A stretch of 32,201 bases of DNA, from NCBI GenBank assembly GCA_004352715.1, contig SCFE01000012.1:829261-861461 (forward strand). Reading direction: 5' to 3'. The stretch's first letter is position 1; each line of letters opens with the position of its first letter. Shown piece after piece: positions 1-10,202 of this stretch. Below the pieces are notes generated by a model, which saw only the letters and a program-made list of their open reading frames with translations, was not told the DNA's origin and ran no database searches. The stretch is from Hofstenia miamia. Lineage: Eukaryota; Xenacoelomorpha; Acoela. The translations under genes were made by a program, and so were the position numbers.

Positions 1-394
1 TCGAAATTATGGAAAATTAGTTTGTAATATTATGTGTACGTATCCCGAAAGGGGTTGTTATAATAAGGTATATATTAACATGGCGTAATGCAAACAAATG
101 TGATATTAACAAAGTGGAATTAGTCATGCCAAAAAATGGTCCATGATATTATCAAAGTGAAATTACTCATACCAAAAAATGGCCCTAATATGTAAATCAA
201 TTAAAAGCATTACTAATTGAAATCCATTAGTAGACATACTTAAAAATATCTGACGTCACTAAAAACCCATTAGTAAGCTGTCAAAAACATTTGTCAAGTA
301 GAATGACTCATTAATTAACATTTGCAAACACTCCCTCGATATCACAGAGGTCAAGGTCATTTTGTGTAACCAAGCCTGCCCTAATCTCACTACT
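1..394. other. Non-coding stretch with one tandem repeat
   Basis: No reading frame or known element is visible here apart from the 43-bp tandem duplication listed separately. The sequence is AT-rich and looks intergenic. Similarity to the Tx1 transposon begins near 395. Confidence 0.5.
100..185. repeat. Two-copy 43-bp tandem repeat
   Basis: Bases 100-142 and 143-185 repeat with a period of 43 bp and a handful of substitutions. Both units share the core caaagtg, then a variable stretch, then ccaaaaaatgg. There are only two copies, with no spacer structure, so this is a simple duplication rather than an array. Confidence 0.75.
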
Positions 395-600
395 GTCATT
401 ACAAAAGACCAGGTCGTCTTCTTTAGAAAAGAAACGAAGCAAACTGCCTTCCCTTGCCTATAGTATGTTACTTTAGTGCCAGAATCAAGAATGTTCTTCT
501 CTTGGAGTCGTGATGCAAGAACTTAAGACTGCTCCTTTGACAAACAAAGGTCTCGAACTAGGTCATTAAGTTCAGATTGATTGAAAAGCTGAGGGCTAAT
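395..600 (-). pseudogene. Fragment of Tx1 transposon protein (upstream part)
   Basis: The minus strand of 395-578 matches 4462-4610 of the larger Tx1 copy nearly base for base. It encodes the motif SELNDLVRDL followed by a K/E-rich segment and ASRLQEKN, which I recognise from a widespread family of uncharacterised animal proteins associated with transposons. The reading frame has an in-frame stop just after the SKEQS motif. Relative to the 3034-4952 copy this fragment keeps 28 extra bases (near 483-511) that restore the family-like spacing, so the larger copy carries a frame-breaking deletion there. The matching part ends abruptly near 395. Confidence 0.65.
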
Positions 601-749
601 TCAGCATAAGTTTCAAATGAAGAAATATCCCTTCATATGCCACACAAGCATTTGGAGGAGCTTAATGATTTCAACAAAAGCTGCCATAAAGAGAAAAAGA
701 AATATTTGGTATGTTTCAATTCTCGTTTGATTTGTAAACAGTCTTTTTT

Positions 750-1006
750 TTAGATTAACAATTTATCCTTAAAGAGCATTCTGCACTCCATGCCATCAAC
801 TGTAAGAAATATGCTGAAAGAAATTTTTTCCCATGGTCTAGCATTGAAGTGCAACTTTAGAGGTGGATCTGGCAAAACAGCTGTGCGGTCAATGCCTTTG
901 TAACATCCTCCACCTAGCTTATTCCGCCGTGTCTGATTACTGATAATGAGTGCTCGGTAAATCGCGGGTGAGGTGTTACCAAATTGTTGAACCATCAGAC
1001 CATCCT
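750..1006 (-). CDS. Candidate orphan exon, unrecognised product
   Basis: On the minus strand an open frame runs from a possible splice acceptor (AG at 1007-1008) to a TAA at 750-752. The peptide begins EDGLMVQQFGNTS and includes GGGCYKGIDRT, LPDPPLKLHFN and DGMECRMLF. Its composition looks like real protein: few low-complexity runs and a balanced mix of residues, with more G and C than the flanks. I do not recognise the family. A possible weak donor lies near the end (aaatt|gttaat). It could be an exon of a host gene, part of a transposon, or chance. No partner exon was found. Confidence 0.3.
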
Positions 1007-1169
1007 CTATTATTAACTAGTTACGTTAATCAAATAATTGAGTATTAACTATCACTGTTTAGGTGACAGAGCGGTATGATGTTTCCTCTTCAGTTCTTCT
1101 ATGGGCCACTGCCCGAAGCCGATCTCCACAACACAGCTCCTCTTCTTATACAACGATGGTTGAGTCCAC

Positions 1170-1186
1170 NNNNNNNNNNNNNNNNN
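1170..1186. other. Short assembly gap (17 N)
   Basis: Seventeen unknown bases. Reading frames on both strands cross this gap, so the flanking segment 1063-1278 cannot be judged; it could be coding, and its GC content is raised on the left side. Confidence 0.95.
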
Positions 1187-1706
1187 AGTGGGAAGCGGCT
1201 AGCATGGCAAATACACACATTTTTACTTTGGAAGCACTTAGCCACCAATTTTTCCTAAAGGCATTATGCCATAAATAACTTTATATTCGAAAACAGTGTG
1301 CCTCCAAAAAAAACTACTCCAGCGGAAGTACGTTTGGGATTAAACACATATCTATGTGATGTTAGGGCACCATTTCTTCTTGATCGTCACATCGCTAATT
1401 ATCTCGGGTGGTTAGACGTGCAATTCAATCAAAATGTGATAGATCACTTTTGAACAAATCACTAGTCTAACCGTGGCCTAACTATATATTAGCACACTAA
1501 CAGAATAATTCAATAATATCTAATTCCTGCTACACAAAATTATGGGCATAATTAGGCATTTGCGCTAGTTGCCTAGGTTTGAAGAGAATGAAAATTATCT
1601 TCACTGACAAGCATTGAATAAATAAATTTTCATATATGTATTTTAAAACCCAATATTTTTAGTACCTAGGCAGAGCCTAGGTTGCCTAGGTCGAATAACC
1701 GCCCCT

Positions 1707-1733
1707 GTATATATATATATATATATATATATG
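1707..1733. repeat. TA dinucleotide microsatellite
   Basis: Uninterrupted ta repeats of about 13 units. Confidence 0.95.
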
Positions 1734-2161
1734 TATTTATATGATATTTGGAAATAATGTAATAAAACAGACCTGTTCTAGTATTAAAAATGAATGTCGT
1801 TAAAAAATTTTAAGTTCATAAATTGCACAGGGTATTAATTGTGCCAGTATAGTTTTTGGGTTAAGATTCTTAAAAATGAAAAGCAGATGCTTTTTGGTAA
1901 TTTCAAACTCCAAACTGAAGTTAAGCTTCTTCATTATAGTAGTTATTAAAGAACCTGCAAATCACTCCAGAAAGGTGCACAATTCTTCATGATTACAATG
2001 TTGATTCAAGTTTTGTGTAAAAATACTCAAACTAATGGCACTATTTTCGGATTTTTTCATTTTATAGCTGTTGATTTTTCTTTAACTCCATGTGTTGTGT
2101 AACATCCGATATTTGTTTGGCTTCCGTATATTTTTGGGTTTTTGAAAATAGTTATAACAGC

Positions 2162-2401
2162 TGTTAATATAAAGTGCGTATTTTCTATTTGAACAGGTTA
2201 TTAAATAAGGACTTTGTACATTTTTTAGTCTCGTACTGTTAGGTTGTTCTTTCATATATTCGTTTATTCATTATNTGTTAATATAAAGTGCGTATTTTCT
2301 ATTTGAACAGGTTATTAAATAAGGACTTTGTACGCATTTGAAATACATTTTTTAGTCTCGTACTGTTAGGTTGTTCTTTCATATATTCGTTTATTCATTA
2401 T
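2162..2401. repeat. Direct duplication across a single-N contig join
   Basis: Bases 2162-2274 are repeated at 2276-2401 on either side of one N at 2275. The right copy carries a 13-bp insertion (gcatttgaaatac) and is otherwise identical. This is most simply the unmerged overlap of two contigs, the 13 bp being an allelic difference, rather than a genuine tandem repeat. Confidence 0.85.
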
Positions 2402-3033
2402 ATCTGATGACCAAAGATAGCTATATTCTAACCAATGGGGGAATAGCCGGGGTGCTGTTTGTCGGAGAGCGCTACGACTCCGCTAGACATGTTCACTCGG
2501 TTATTCCTGGGTTTCTGTTTTAACTCTTGTCTGTTATGATGCTAGTTTTTCTAAAGGCTGATGTCCATGACTTCGATGGTAGCCATTTAACTCTATCATC
2601 TAACACTAAGCTAGTTCTCACGCTGTTATTACTATGCAGTCTACTCCCGATGTATTTAATTATTATATGCTGGTGCTTAGTCATTAGTGCGGGTAAAACA
2701 TATTGAATAATTAAATTTTAATTTCTCACTAGATGTTGCTCAATTATACTGATAACACTATTAATGTAGATGCTACAATTCTTGAAAACTCAATAAGTTG
2801 AATATTCAAAATTTCTGTTGAACGTGCAAAATATATTAATCTGTCTGATATTGGCTAATTGAAGGTGAAAATTAATGTATTATGATTTTGTTCATTTTCA
2901 AGTATATTTTTATCAACATAAAATTCAGGAGCTGTATTTTAAAATTCGACTTCAAAATATGGTTGTAGAAGGTTATTGATCCACATTTGAAATCTACCTT
3001 GTACCAGTTGCTATGTACAACATTTAATATATT

Positions 3034-4952
3034 ACACTGGTCAACAATATATTTTTGGCAGGCAAAGTAAGACTGGTTTCTGGGGTTTTTAAGGGCGTTG
3101 AATCCGAATCTGACATTAGTTTTTTCAAATTGGCTCTAGTTTTTGAGATATCACAGGGGGTCGTTTGTCTGAAATCACCCATTCGCGACCATAGCTAAAC
3201 GTACAAAAAACGGCTAAATAGTGCATAAATGTCAGATATTGATTTTTATGATAATCTTAAACCACAAAGACAGTGTAAAATCTCAATCCAACAAGTTAAG
3301 TTAGATATAACATCATTTCATTTATCCTATAACTGAACACTTTTCATAGATTTCGAGGGTATACAAAAAATTTGCTAAAAATTTGCTGAATTTTAATTCT
3401 CCAAGTGAAAAAAAAACATTTACATAATCAGTTATATATCATAAATGAATGCAAAGCATTATACAATAGATTCTTAGTTACAATGAACACACAAAACAAT
3501 ATTTTATTCACAAAACAAAAATTGACGTTTATATGATTTTCGCTTGTGAGCAACTTTTGGGCAGTCTCTCAAAAGGTTCCAGCAGTAGTCTGCCATCATG
3601 TGCTCATCCCATTTGCCTTGATACCTCTCTTCCATTGTTTTGATGTCTTGATGGAATCTCTCTCCCTGCTCCTCACTGTAATCACCAAGATTACCAGGAA
3701 ATCTGTCGAGGTGGCTAAACAAGAAATGAACTTTAATGCTCATATTTGCCCCTAGTTTTCCGTATGCAGTAAGCATCTTATGGACCAATTGCTTGTAATT
3801 GTCAGCTTTGTGATTTCCCAAAAAGTTTGTCACTACATCTGCGAAGGACACCCAAGCATTTTACTCAACCGTGTTCATATGATTAGTGAAGTCAGAATCC
3901 CTCATGAGCGTTCGAATCTGAGGTCCATCAAAGATGCCACCTTTAATTTGCCTGCATATGTACTTGAAGCAATCCCCATCCTTGTTCAACGCCTTAACAA
4001 ACTGCTTCATGAGCCCTAGTTTTATGTGCAATGGAGGGAAGATGATTCTATCCCTGGGTACCAAAGGCTCATTGATGACGTTGGCTGTGCCGACTTCGAG
4101 ACTTTCTCGTTCTGGCCAGTTCTTCCTTATCCAGTGCTGGATTCTTGCTCTGCTATCCCACAAACAAAGAAAGCAGGGATACTTTGTGTACCCACTTTGC
4201 TGACCAAGCAGAAAATTGACCATTTTCAAGTCCACACAAATCAGCCATTTATGAGTGTTGTAATTCATCTTTTCAAGCACAAATTTGATAGCATCATACT
4301 CTTCTTTCATCTTGGTAGAATGACCAATTGGTACAGGAGCAAACTTATTGCCATTGTGCATAAGTACAATTTTTAGACTTGCTTTCGAGCTATCTATGAA
4401 GAGACGCCAATCTGCTGGGTCATATGATGAGATCCCCATGCAGTTAAGAAGTGCAGAAACGTCATTACAAAAGACCAGGTCGTCTTCTTTAGAAAAGAAA
4501 CGAAGCAAGCTGCCTTCCCTTGTAATATAGTATGTTACTCTTGGAGTCGTGATGCAAGAGCTTCAGACTGCTCCTTTGACCAATAAAGGTCTCGCACTAG
4601 GTCATTAAAATCAATGCAGAGCTTAATGTCCATTTGCGTTTTGTCAAAAGTGTTGCGACCGATATTTACTTTTACAGTTTTGGCAAATAGTTCGAAGCTA
4701 ATTTCTAATAAAATGATTCGAGTTTCTTGATTGAGTTTTATGTTTTAGTTTTTCTTTTAACTTTGTTGAATCGAGTCTTTTTATTGGAGATTATGCTACA
4801 TTAGGCTTATTTGGGGCTATCAGTATCTTCTAAACTAGAGCCAATCTGGCAAAACCAATGTTATATTCGTAATCAGCGACCTTCAAAACCCCAGAAAACA
4901 CTCCTAGATGGTCTGCCAAAGACAAAAAAAATTAAAATTTGTTGACCAGTGT
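3034..4952 (-). mobile_element. Tx1: DNA-transposon-like element of uncertain superfamily
   Basis: The ends are inverted repeats: ACACTGGTCAACA at 3034-3046 and its exact complement at 4940-4952. Imperfect inverted similarity continues inward for about 130 bp, including the shared word TTTTCTGGGGTTTT and GATTGGCTCTAGTTT (one or two changes). Between them, on the minus strand, lies a decayed coding region (3504-4610). The element is flanked by TA on both sides and also by att on both sides, so the target duplication is ambiguous. Length is 1.92 kb. A second right end at 7729-8062 and a coding fragment at 395-600 show that it is a repeated family. Confidence 0.75.
3504..4610 (-). pseudogene. 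Tx1-encoded protein, disabled
   Basis: The minus strand reads through a conserved uncharacterised animal protein family. In order it shows LNDLVRDL (4600 region), EDDLVFCND, DWRLFIDSSKASLK, PVPIGHS, PCFLCLWDSRA, FPPLHIKLGLMKQFVKAL and GPQIR (3861-4508), then NAWVSFADVV, HFLFSHLDRFPGNLG, EEQGERFHQD, MEERYQGKWDE and the basic tail ending at TAA 3504-3506. The family is common in arthropod and cnidarian genomes and is probably a transposase, but I cannot assign a superfamily or name catalytic residues. The copy is broken by one in-frame TAA at 3861-3863 (between TVE and NAW) and by a 28-base deletion near 4533 compared with the fragment at 395-600. Sequence upstream of 4610 is missing from the coding region. 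Confidence 0.7.
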
Positions 4953-5425
4953 ATTTCATTGTTTCTATAAAAACATGTTTTAGATTACAATATTTTAACT
5001 TTCATCAATTATCTATTAAATAACATTTTTATTGTTTTATTCAGCTTAAATAATACTTGACATATTTCTACTAAAAAGTGTATTTGTTATTAATTAATAT
5101 TATTAGTATTATTAATTTTCCCTTTTATAAATAAAATCCGTAATGTATTTTTGGTAGACTATCCATATATTTTTTAAATTTAGGTTTCTGGTGTACGGTT
5201 ATTATTAATATATGTAGGTAATTGTTGTTATTTCAAAAATTATGTGTAAACTTAAATTTGAAATCTCGCAACATCAATTTTACCAGTTTCAATAACAACC
5301 AAGGTATTAATCTAAACATAAATTTATTTTAAGCAAGATGAGTGGTTAGCAGATTTCTAATATTTAATTCCATGTTTAAAAATGTTTTTGATTTGTTTGA
5401 AGTTATATATATATATATATATATA
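4953..5425. other. AT-rich non-coding stretch ending in a TA microsatellite
   Basis: No gene seen. A run of ta repeats (about 5404-5425) leads directly into the 1000-base gap and is a likely reason that assembly stopped. Confidence 0.6.
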
Positions 5426-6425
5426 NNNNNNNNNNNNNNNNNNNNNNNNNNNNNNNNNNNNNNNNNNNNNNNNNNNNNNNNNNNNNNNNNNNNNNNNNNN
5501 NNNNNNNNNNNNNNNNNNNNNNNNNNNNNNNNNNNNNNNNNNNNNNNNNNNNNNNNNNNNNNNNNNNNNNNNNNNNNNNNNNNNNNNNNNNNNNNNNNNN
5601 NNNNNNNNNNNNNNNNNNNNNNNNNNNNNNNNNNNNNNNNNNNNNNNNNNNNNNNNNNNNNNNNNNNNNNNNNNNNNNNNNNNNNNNNNNNNNNNNNNNN
5701 NNNNNNNNNNNNNNNNNNNNNNNNNNNNNNNNNNNNNNNNNNNNNNNNNNNNNNNNNNNNNNNNNNNNNNNNNNNNNNNNNNNNNNNNNNNNNNNNNNNN
5801 NNNNNNNNNNNNNNNNNNNNNNNNNNNNNNNNNNNNNNNNNNNNNNNNNNNNNNNNNNNNNNNNNNNNNNNNNNNNNNNNNNNNNNNNNNNNNNNNNNNN
5901 NNNNNNNNNNNNNNNNNNNNNNNNNNNNNNNNNNNNNNNNNNNNNNNNNNNNNNNNNNNNNNNNNNNNNNNNNNNNNNNNNNNNNNNNNNNNNNNNNNNN
6001 NNNNNNNNNNNNNNNNNNNNNNNNNNNNNNNNNNNNNNNNNNNNNNNNNNNNNNNNNNNNNNNNNNNNNNNNNNNNNNNNNNNNNNNNNNNNNNNNNNNN
6101 NNNNNNNNNNNNNNNNNNNNNNNNNNNNNNNNNNNNNNNNNNNNNNNNNNNNNNNNNNNNNNNNNNNNNNNNNNNNNNNNNNNNNNNNNNNNNNNNNNNN
6201 NNNNNNNNNNNNNNNNNNNNNNNNNNNNNNNNNNNNNNNNNNNNNNNNNNNNNNNNNNNNNNNNNNNNNNNNNNNNNNNNNNNNNNNNNNNNNNNNNNNN
6301 NNNNNNNNNNNNNNNNNNNNNNNNNNNNNNNNNNNNNNNNNNNNNNNNNNNNNNNNNNNNNNNNNNNNNNNNNNNNNNNNNNNNNNNNNNNNNNNNNNNN
6401 NNNNNNNNNNNNNNNNNNNNNNNNN
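5426..6425. other. Assembly gap (1000 N)
   Basis: Exactly 1000 unknown bases, which suggests a default gap size rather than a measured one. The rest of the retroelement-like reading frame at 6426-6725 probably lies inside. Confidence 0.95.
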
Positions 6426-6725
6426 AATATTTTTATTATACCTTACTTAATGCACAAATCCAATATGGCTAAGTATACCGAAATATCCAATAGCGGCTAC
6501 TTGTTCCAACCCCTTGCTTTCGATACTCAAGGAAATTGCGGACCTTCGACGAAAAGTTTTTTGAAAGATCTAGGAGACAAACTTGTAAATATATCTGGCG
6601 ATAAACGAGCAAAAGAATTTCTGTATCAATCAATAACATCGATAATTATTCAACATAATGCCGCTTGTGTACTAGGGACTTTAGATAAACAAGAACGCAT
6701 GGACGAAATCTTTACTTTGTTGTAA
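6426..6725 (+). CDS. C-terminal tail of a LINE-like reverse transcriptase protein (partial)
   Basis: The frame is open from the gap edge to TAA at 6723-6725 and contains the blocks [35 protein letters not shown] and NAACVLGT. I recognise this as the conserved tail found after the reverse transcriptase in many animal retroelement proteins (pattern: P.A.ET.G, LG.R, TG(D/E).R, LFQR.S, QRGNA..LGT). The catalytic domains are not in view because they fall in the gap. The 160 bases from 6667 are duplicated after the N at 6827, so the end of this frame appears twice. The tail ends DEIFTLL. The assignment rests on motif memory, not on a search. Confidence 0.5.
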   Translation, partial: NIFIIPYLMHKSNMAKYTEISNSGYLFQPLAFDTQGNCGPSTKSFLKDLGDKLVNISGDKRAKEFLYQSITSIIIQHNAACVLGTLDKQERMDEIFTLL

Positions 6726-6987
6726 TTTCTAAACAGGTTTATGTCGAAGGTGTTGTCATTGCGACTTTTTCAGGTTGTGCTAATCGACATTTGATCGCGG
6801 ATAACATTCAGTGGTTTTCTGATGAGNGTGTACTAGGGACTTTAGATAAACAAGAACGCATGGACGAAATCTTTACTTTGTTGTAATTTCTAAACAGGTT
6901 TATGTCGAAGGTGTTCTCATTGCGACTTTTTCAGGTTGTGCTAATCGACATTTGATCGCGGATAACATTCAGTGGTTTTCTGATGAG
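6667..6987. repeat. 160-bp direct duplication across a single-N contig join
   Basis: Bases 6667-6826 and 6828-6987 are the same 160 bp with one substitution (gttgtcatt against gttctcatt), separated by one N at 6827. This looks like an unmerged overlap of two contigs, probably two alleles. Confidence 0.85.
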
Positions 6988-7017
6988 AAAAGAAGTATAG
7001 AAGACATATTTGGCTAA
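6898..7017 (+). CDS. Exon-like open frame, unrecognised
   Basis: Directly after a good acceptor (ttctaaacag at 6888-6897) comes a 39-codon frame that starts [18 protein letters not shown] and ends with SIEDIFG before TAA at 7015-7017. The first part is present twice because of the contig overlap at 6827 (the other copy starts at 6737). Reading past the TAA gives further plausible residues (KGVAYVGSY). Composition resembles real protein, but I do not recognise it. It may be a decayed gene fragment next to the retroelement tail. Confidence 0.3.
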   Translation, partial: VYVEGVLIATFSGCANRHLIADNIQWFSDEKRSIEDIFG

Positions 7018-7079
7018 AAAGGGGTTGCATATGTCGGTAGTTATTGTAGTAAATGATTGCCAATCACATTCGTTTCTAG

Positions 7080-7196
7080 CCTGAAGATGCTGTGATTTTA
7101 AATCAAGTTTAAGATCGTTTTAATGTTGGCACTGTGGAATTAACTGATGAATTGGAAGTTGCCTCATATATTCCTGTAGAAAACAAAGCTTCTTGA
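7080..7196 (+). pseudogene. Second exon-like frame with one internal stop
   Basis: A 39-codon frame follows an acceptor-like site (cgtttctag at 7071-7079). It starts PEDAVILNQV, is broken by TAA at 7110-7112, and then continues DRFNVGTVELTDELEVA to a TGA at 7194-7196. The two halves read naturally across the stop, which suggests a recently disabled exon. It lies 60 bp after the 6898-7017 frame and may come from the same gene. No family recognised. Confidence 0.3.
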
Positions 7197-7728
7197 TATT
7201 GGTTTTAACATGCGCTTTTTTGAAACTCATTTGTTCATTATTTGATGTTTGTTATTAAACGTTGATTAATAAAAAATTACTGTTTAATTTATACTGCAAC
7301 TATATTTATGGAACATGTTAAGTAATTACAGTATATAGCTAATTATATGAAAATTCTCCCTATATAAATAATTATATAAAAATTCTCCCTGAAATACTTC
7401 AATATAGAAGAAGTAAATAATAATTTTCTAATATTTGTTACTACATGTCACAACAGCAATCGGTAGCTAGAAAAGCGATAGAGAAAAACATTCCTATGCC
7501 TAGCCGTAACCTAACTGCATGTAATTCTCGAGGCTGAGATCCCTTTTACAATCCCCCTCGCACAAAGCCTTCGATCACCACACGCAAAGCTCGCTTAGCT
7601 TCTCATTAATTAAAAATAACTACGCAGAGAAAAAATATGAATAAACCACTAAATGGTAAATTTCCATCACTGTTACAGTGCTTAGGTAGTATTTATATAA
7701 AATTTAATAAATATGTTTACCGGTTAAG
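7197..7728. other. Non-coding stretch with a small direct repeat
   Basis: No gene seen. The 21-bp word at 7341-7361 is repeated with one change at 7370-7390 (aattata...ttctccct). Confidence 0.5.
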
Positions 7729-8062
7729 CGGAGCTTAATGTCCACTTGCGTTTTGTTAAAAGTGTTGCGACCGATATTTACTTTTACAGTTTTGGCAAAT
7801 AGTTCGAACCTAATTTCTAATAAAATGATTCGAGTTTCTTGATTGAGTTTTGTTTTAGTTTTTTCTTTTAACTTTGTTGAAACGAGTCTTTATATTGGAG
7901 ATTATGCTACATTAGGCTTATTTGGGGCTATCAGTATCTTCTAAACTAGAGCCAATCTGGCAAAACCAATGTTATATTCGTAATCAGCGACCTTCAAAAC
8001 CCCAGAAAACACTCCTAGATGGTCTGCCAAAGACAAAAAAATTAAAATTTATTGACCAGTGT
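7729..8062 (-). mobile_element. Solo right end of a Tx1 element
   Basis: These 334 bp match 4616-4952 of the larger Tx1 copy at high identity, up to and including the terminal word ttgaccagtgt. The left limit coincides with the point where the larger copy passes from its coding region into non-coding DNA. No coding part is attached. The base after the end is t rather than a, unlike the larger copy, which argues against a simple fixed TA target site. Confidence 0.75.
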
Positions 8063-10026
8063 TATTTGTAATTGTACTGAATAGTTTTTTAAAAAAGCAC
8101 AGCTAGCATTAATCGAATTATTGAAACTTTAATCTGTTAGGTATACAAACATCTAAAAGCGTATCAATATGATGGATTTAACTGATTTTAAATGTAGCCA
8201 AATTCAATGTTGCATATAAAGAGCCAACACTTTACCAACGTCGGGCCAGCAGAGTACCACCTGACAAAGCAAACAGTTTACCGACAGAATGCCAACGTCG
8301 GCCCAACAGATTACCAACACTGTATTCTTTACTGGGAATTAGTATATGGACACATATTTGCCTCTAATGAGAACATTTTTCATATTAATGACAGGCAGTA
8401 TTATTTTTATGAATAATTATATTTTCAATAAGTATTCTTGTGATTCTCTATTATGCATTTTTTTCAAGTTTTTAAAAAATTGTTTTAGTAAGATTATTAA
8501 ATAAAAATGAAGAATCCAAAAAATGGTAGCATAATAGATCTGAACCTACCATTATTTATAATTAAGGATATCAACTATAAATATAAAATTTATTAAAAGT
8601 AAAGAGAATTATTTGTGAAGTACTGTCGATGGCTTCATAAGCTGAAATATTTGTATGTTTTTATTAAAATTACTTAAACGAAACTTAATGAAAAACCTTC
8701 AAGGTTCATAGAGTGTTCTTGCGGGAGGGAAAATGTGTGCCTGTGCACGCTCCATCTGTTTTATAGTCGGTCACAACCGAGCATCAAGGTACCTGCAGAA
8801 CACTACTCTCAAATTTGACTACAGTTGCATTAAGAACTTCATACATGCAAAACCTGTAAATATTTTTGACCTGTTTTAACTGTCCTAGTAAACGAACTTA
8901 TAGTATAATTGATCAAATGCTTTTGGAGATTGCCTATCCAAATGAATGTTTGTTTTATACAGATACAGTTGTTAATGTGAAACCCAAAGGATTCGCATTT
9001 TACATTATAGTTAGGTGAATGTTATTTTCCAAAAAACAATGTCTATTGCATACACTCAATGATATCTACAAAAATTCACCTTTTGAACAAAAGAAAATAT
9101 ACAAGCCTTTATTAAGTAGTGATTAGGTTCAGTGCAATTATTCCCATGATGTTAAGTTGAATTTCGAAGACGTTTTTATGGATCCATCGAGGGGTGTAAG
9201 CTGAGCGCCCGCGAGAGTGTATTTTACTCTTAGTTTATAATGTAATACAAACATTTTGATTTAATCAATCAAAATCAATGTTGGAAACTACCGGGAAGCC
9301 GTTCCCCATGCCTAAGCCATTGGAATCCATTGTTCTGTGATCATTATATTGGCAAACCACTGAAATTAGCTTGTGCCATGAAAAAAATTAGCCATAACAT
9401 TACTTTAAATGTTTTTAAGTTAAAAGCGCTTAAAATAATGTCTAGTCTTTCTTTTAACGTTAACTATATAATTTGAAAATGAAATAGTTTACACACTGCT
9501 TAGTAAAATAAATGCATATTTTGACAGTAAGAAACATTCAGTAATAGGTTTTCATATAACGAGATTTTAACAGAATTTTTGGATTAGTTCCGTAGGCTCT
9601 CCAAACTCGACATTGTTTAAATATTAGTGATGTACTTTAATGCTGAAGCAAAACTTCTTCGATTTGGAATTGATCTAGAAAGATACAACAAATGTTTCAA
9701 TCAAAACTTGATGGCCATGTTTAATAATTCTATGAAATAAGAATCTAGATATCAAAATAGTGAATTAAATAGAAAATATATTAAATATATTTCACAACTA
9801 ACGCATCTTTAGGTGTGTCACATGCATAAAATTTAAAATTACATAAAAGCTAAATGAAATTTCAATTAAAACATCAAAATAATTAAAATCTGTGTGAAAC
9901 AAAGTCATTGTAAAATAAATAAATCACCAACATAATTAAGTAGACGATCAAATTACGAATCGTTCTTATCCTAAAAACTGATTATTCTACAGAAAAGTAT
10001 ATTTAGACAAAATAAAATATTCAATA
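8063..10026. other. Non-coding stretch downstream of INCENP
   Basis: No supported gene. At 8225-8330 the word ccaacgtcggcccaacag occurs twice in variant form, like minisatellite repeats. Two short open frames (8852-9016 and 9630-9740) are noted under rejected items. The 3' untranslated region of INCENP should fall in the part just below 10027, but I see no clear canonical polyadenylation signal on the minus strand there. Confidence 0.45.
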
Positions 10027-10202
10027 TCAATCTACACATAAGATGGTCTTATCCCAAACAGCGGTACTGTTCCGTTTGTAGTAACGAGGCTTAGAGGTCT
10101 TAAATATATTCGCAAGATTGGGAGGACCAAGCGGAGGAAAAAGCTGCTTAACTAGCAAGGTGTTGTCTGAATTCTCTTGTCGAATGACGATCTCGTTAGC
10201 AT
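10027..10202 (-). CDS. INCENP: INCENP terminal exon, C-terminal IN-box
   Basis: Inner centromere protein is the scaffold of the chromosomal passenger complex; its C-terminal IN-box binds and activates Aurora B kinase at centromeres and the spindle midzone. This exon begins after an acceptor (AG at 10203-10204) with two bases that complete a codon split with the exon at 11561-11690. It then reads ANEIVIRQENSD, LVKQLFPPLGPP, LANIFKTSKPRYYKR and NSTAVW to TGA at 10027-10029. The core matches the vertebrate IN-box pattern (L.DIFKKSKPRY.KRTSSAVW). The S/T pair before AVW corresponds to the residues that Aurora B phosphorylates in the known protein. Recognition is by motif, and the phase agreement with the next exon upstream supports it strongly. 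Confidence 0.88.

Larger units (their letters stand above)
1187..3033. other. Non-coding repeat-bearing stretch
   Basis: I see no gene here. It holds several copies of the palindromic word cctagg (1570-1700), a TA microsatellite, and a contig-join duplication around 2275. The segment 2400-2560 is richer in GC than its surroundings but has no usable reading frame. Confidence 0.5.

Noticed and set aside
100-185. Repeat array resembling CRISPR
   Set aside because: Only two directly adjacent units without spacers in an animal genome.
1063-1278. Overlapping frames across the 17-base gap
   Set aside because: The gap breaks the frame and neither strand gives a recognisable peptide.
3033-4953. TA target-site duplication as proof of a Tc1/mariner-type element for Tx1
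   Set aside because: The main copy is flanked by TA, but the solo end at 8062 is not followed by TA, and att also flanks the main copy. The protein does not look like a Tc1/mariner transposase.
5342-6725. Long open frames running through the 5426-6425 gap
   Set aside because: They consist almost entirely of unknown bases. Only the part from 6426 has readable sequence and it is annotated separately.
8207-8416. 69-codon frame on the plus strand
   Set aside because: Its first half lies over the repeated ccaacgtcgg words and the rest is unremarkable; likely chance.
8852-9016. 54-codon frame reading SIIDQMLLEIAYPNE and TDTVVNVKPKGF
   Set aside because: It looks mildly protein-like but has no splice sites, homology or partner exon that I can support.
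9630-9740. 36-codon frame from an ATG (AEAKLLRFGIDLERYNK)
   Set aside because: Too short, no context and no recognised family; chance is a fair explanation.
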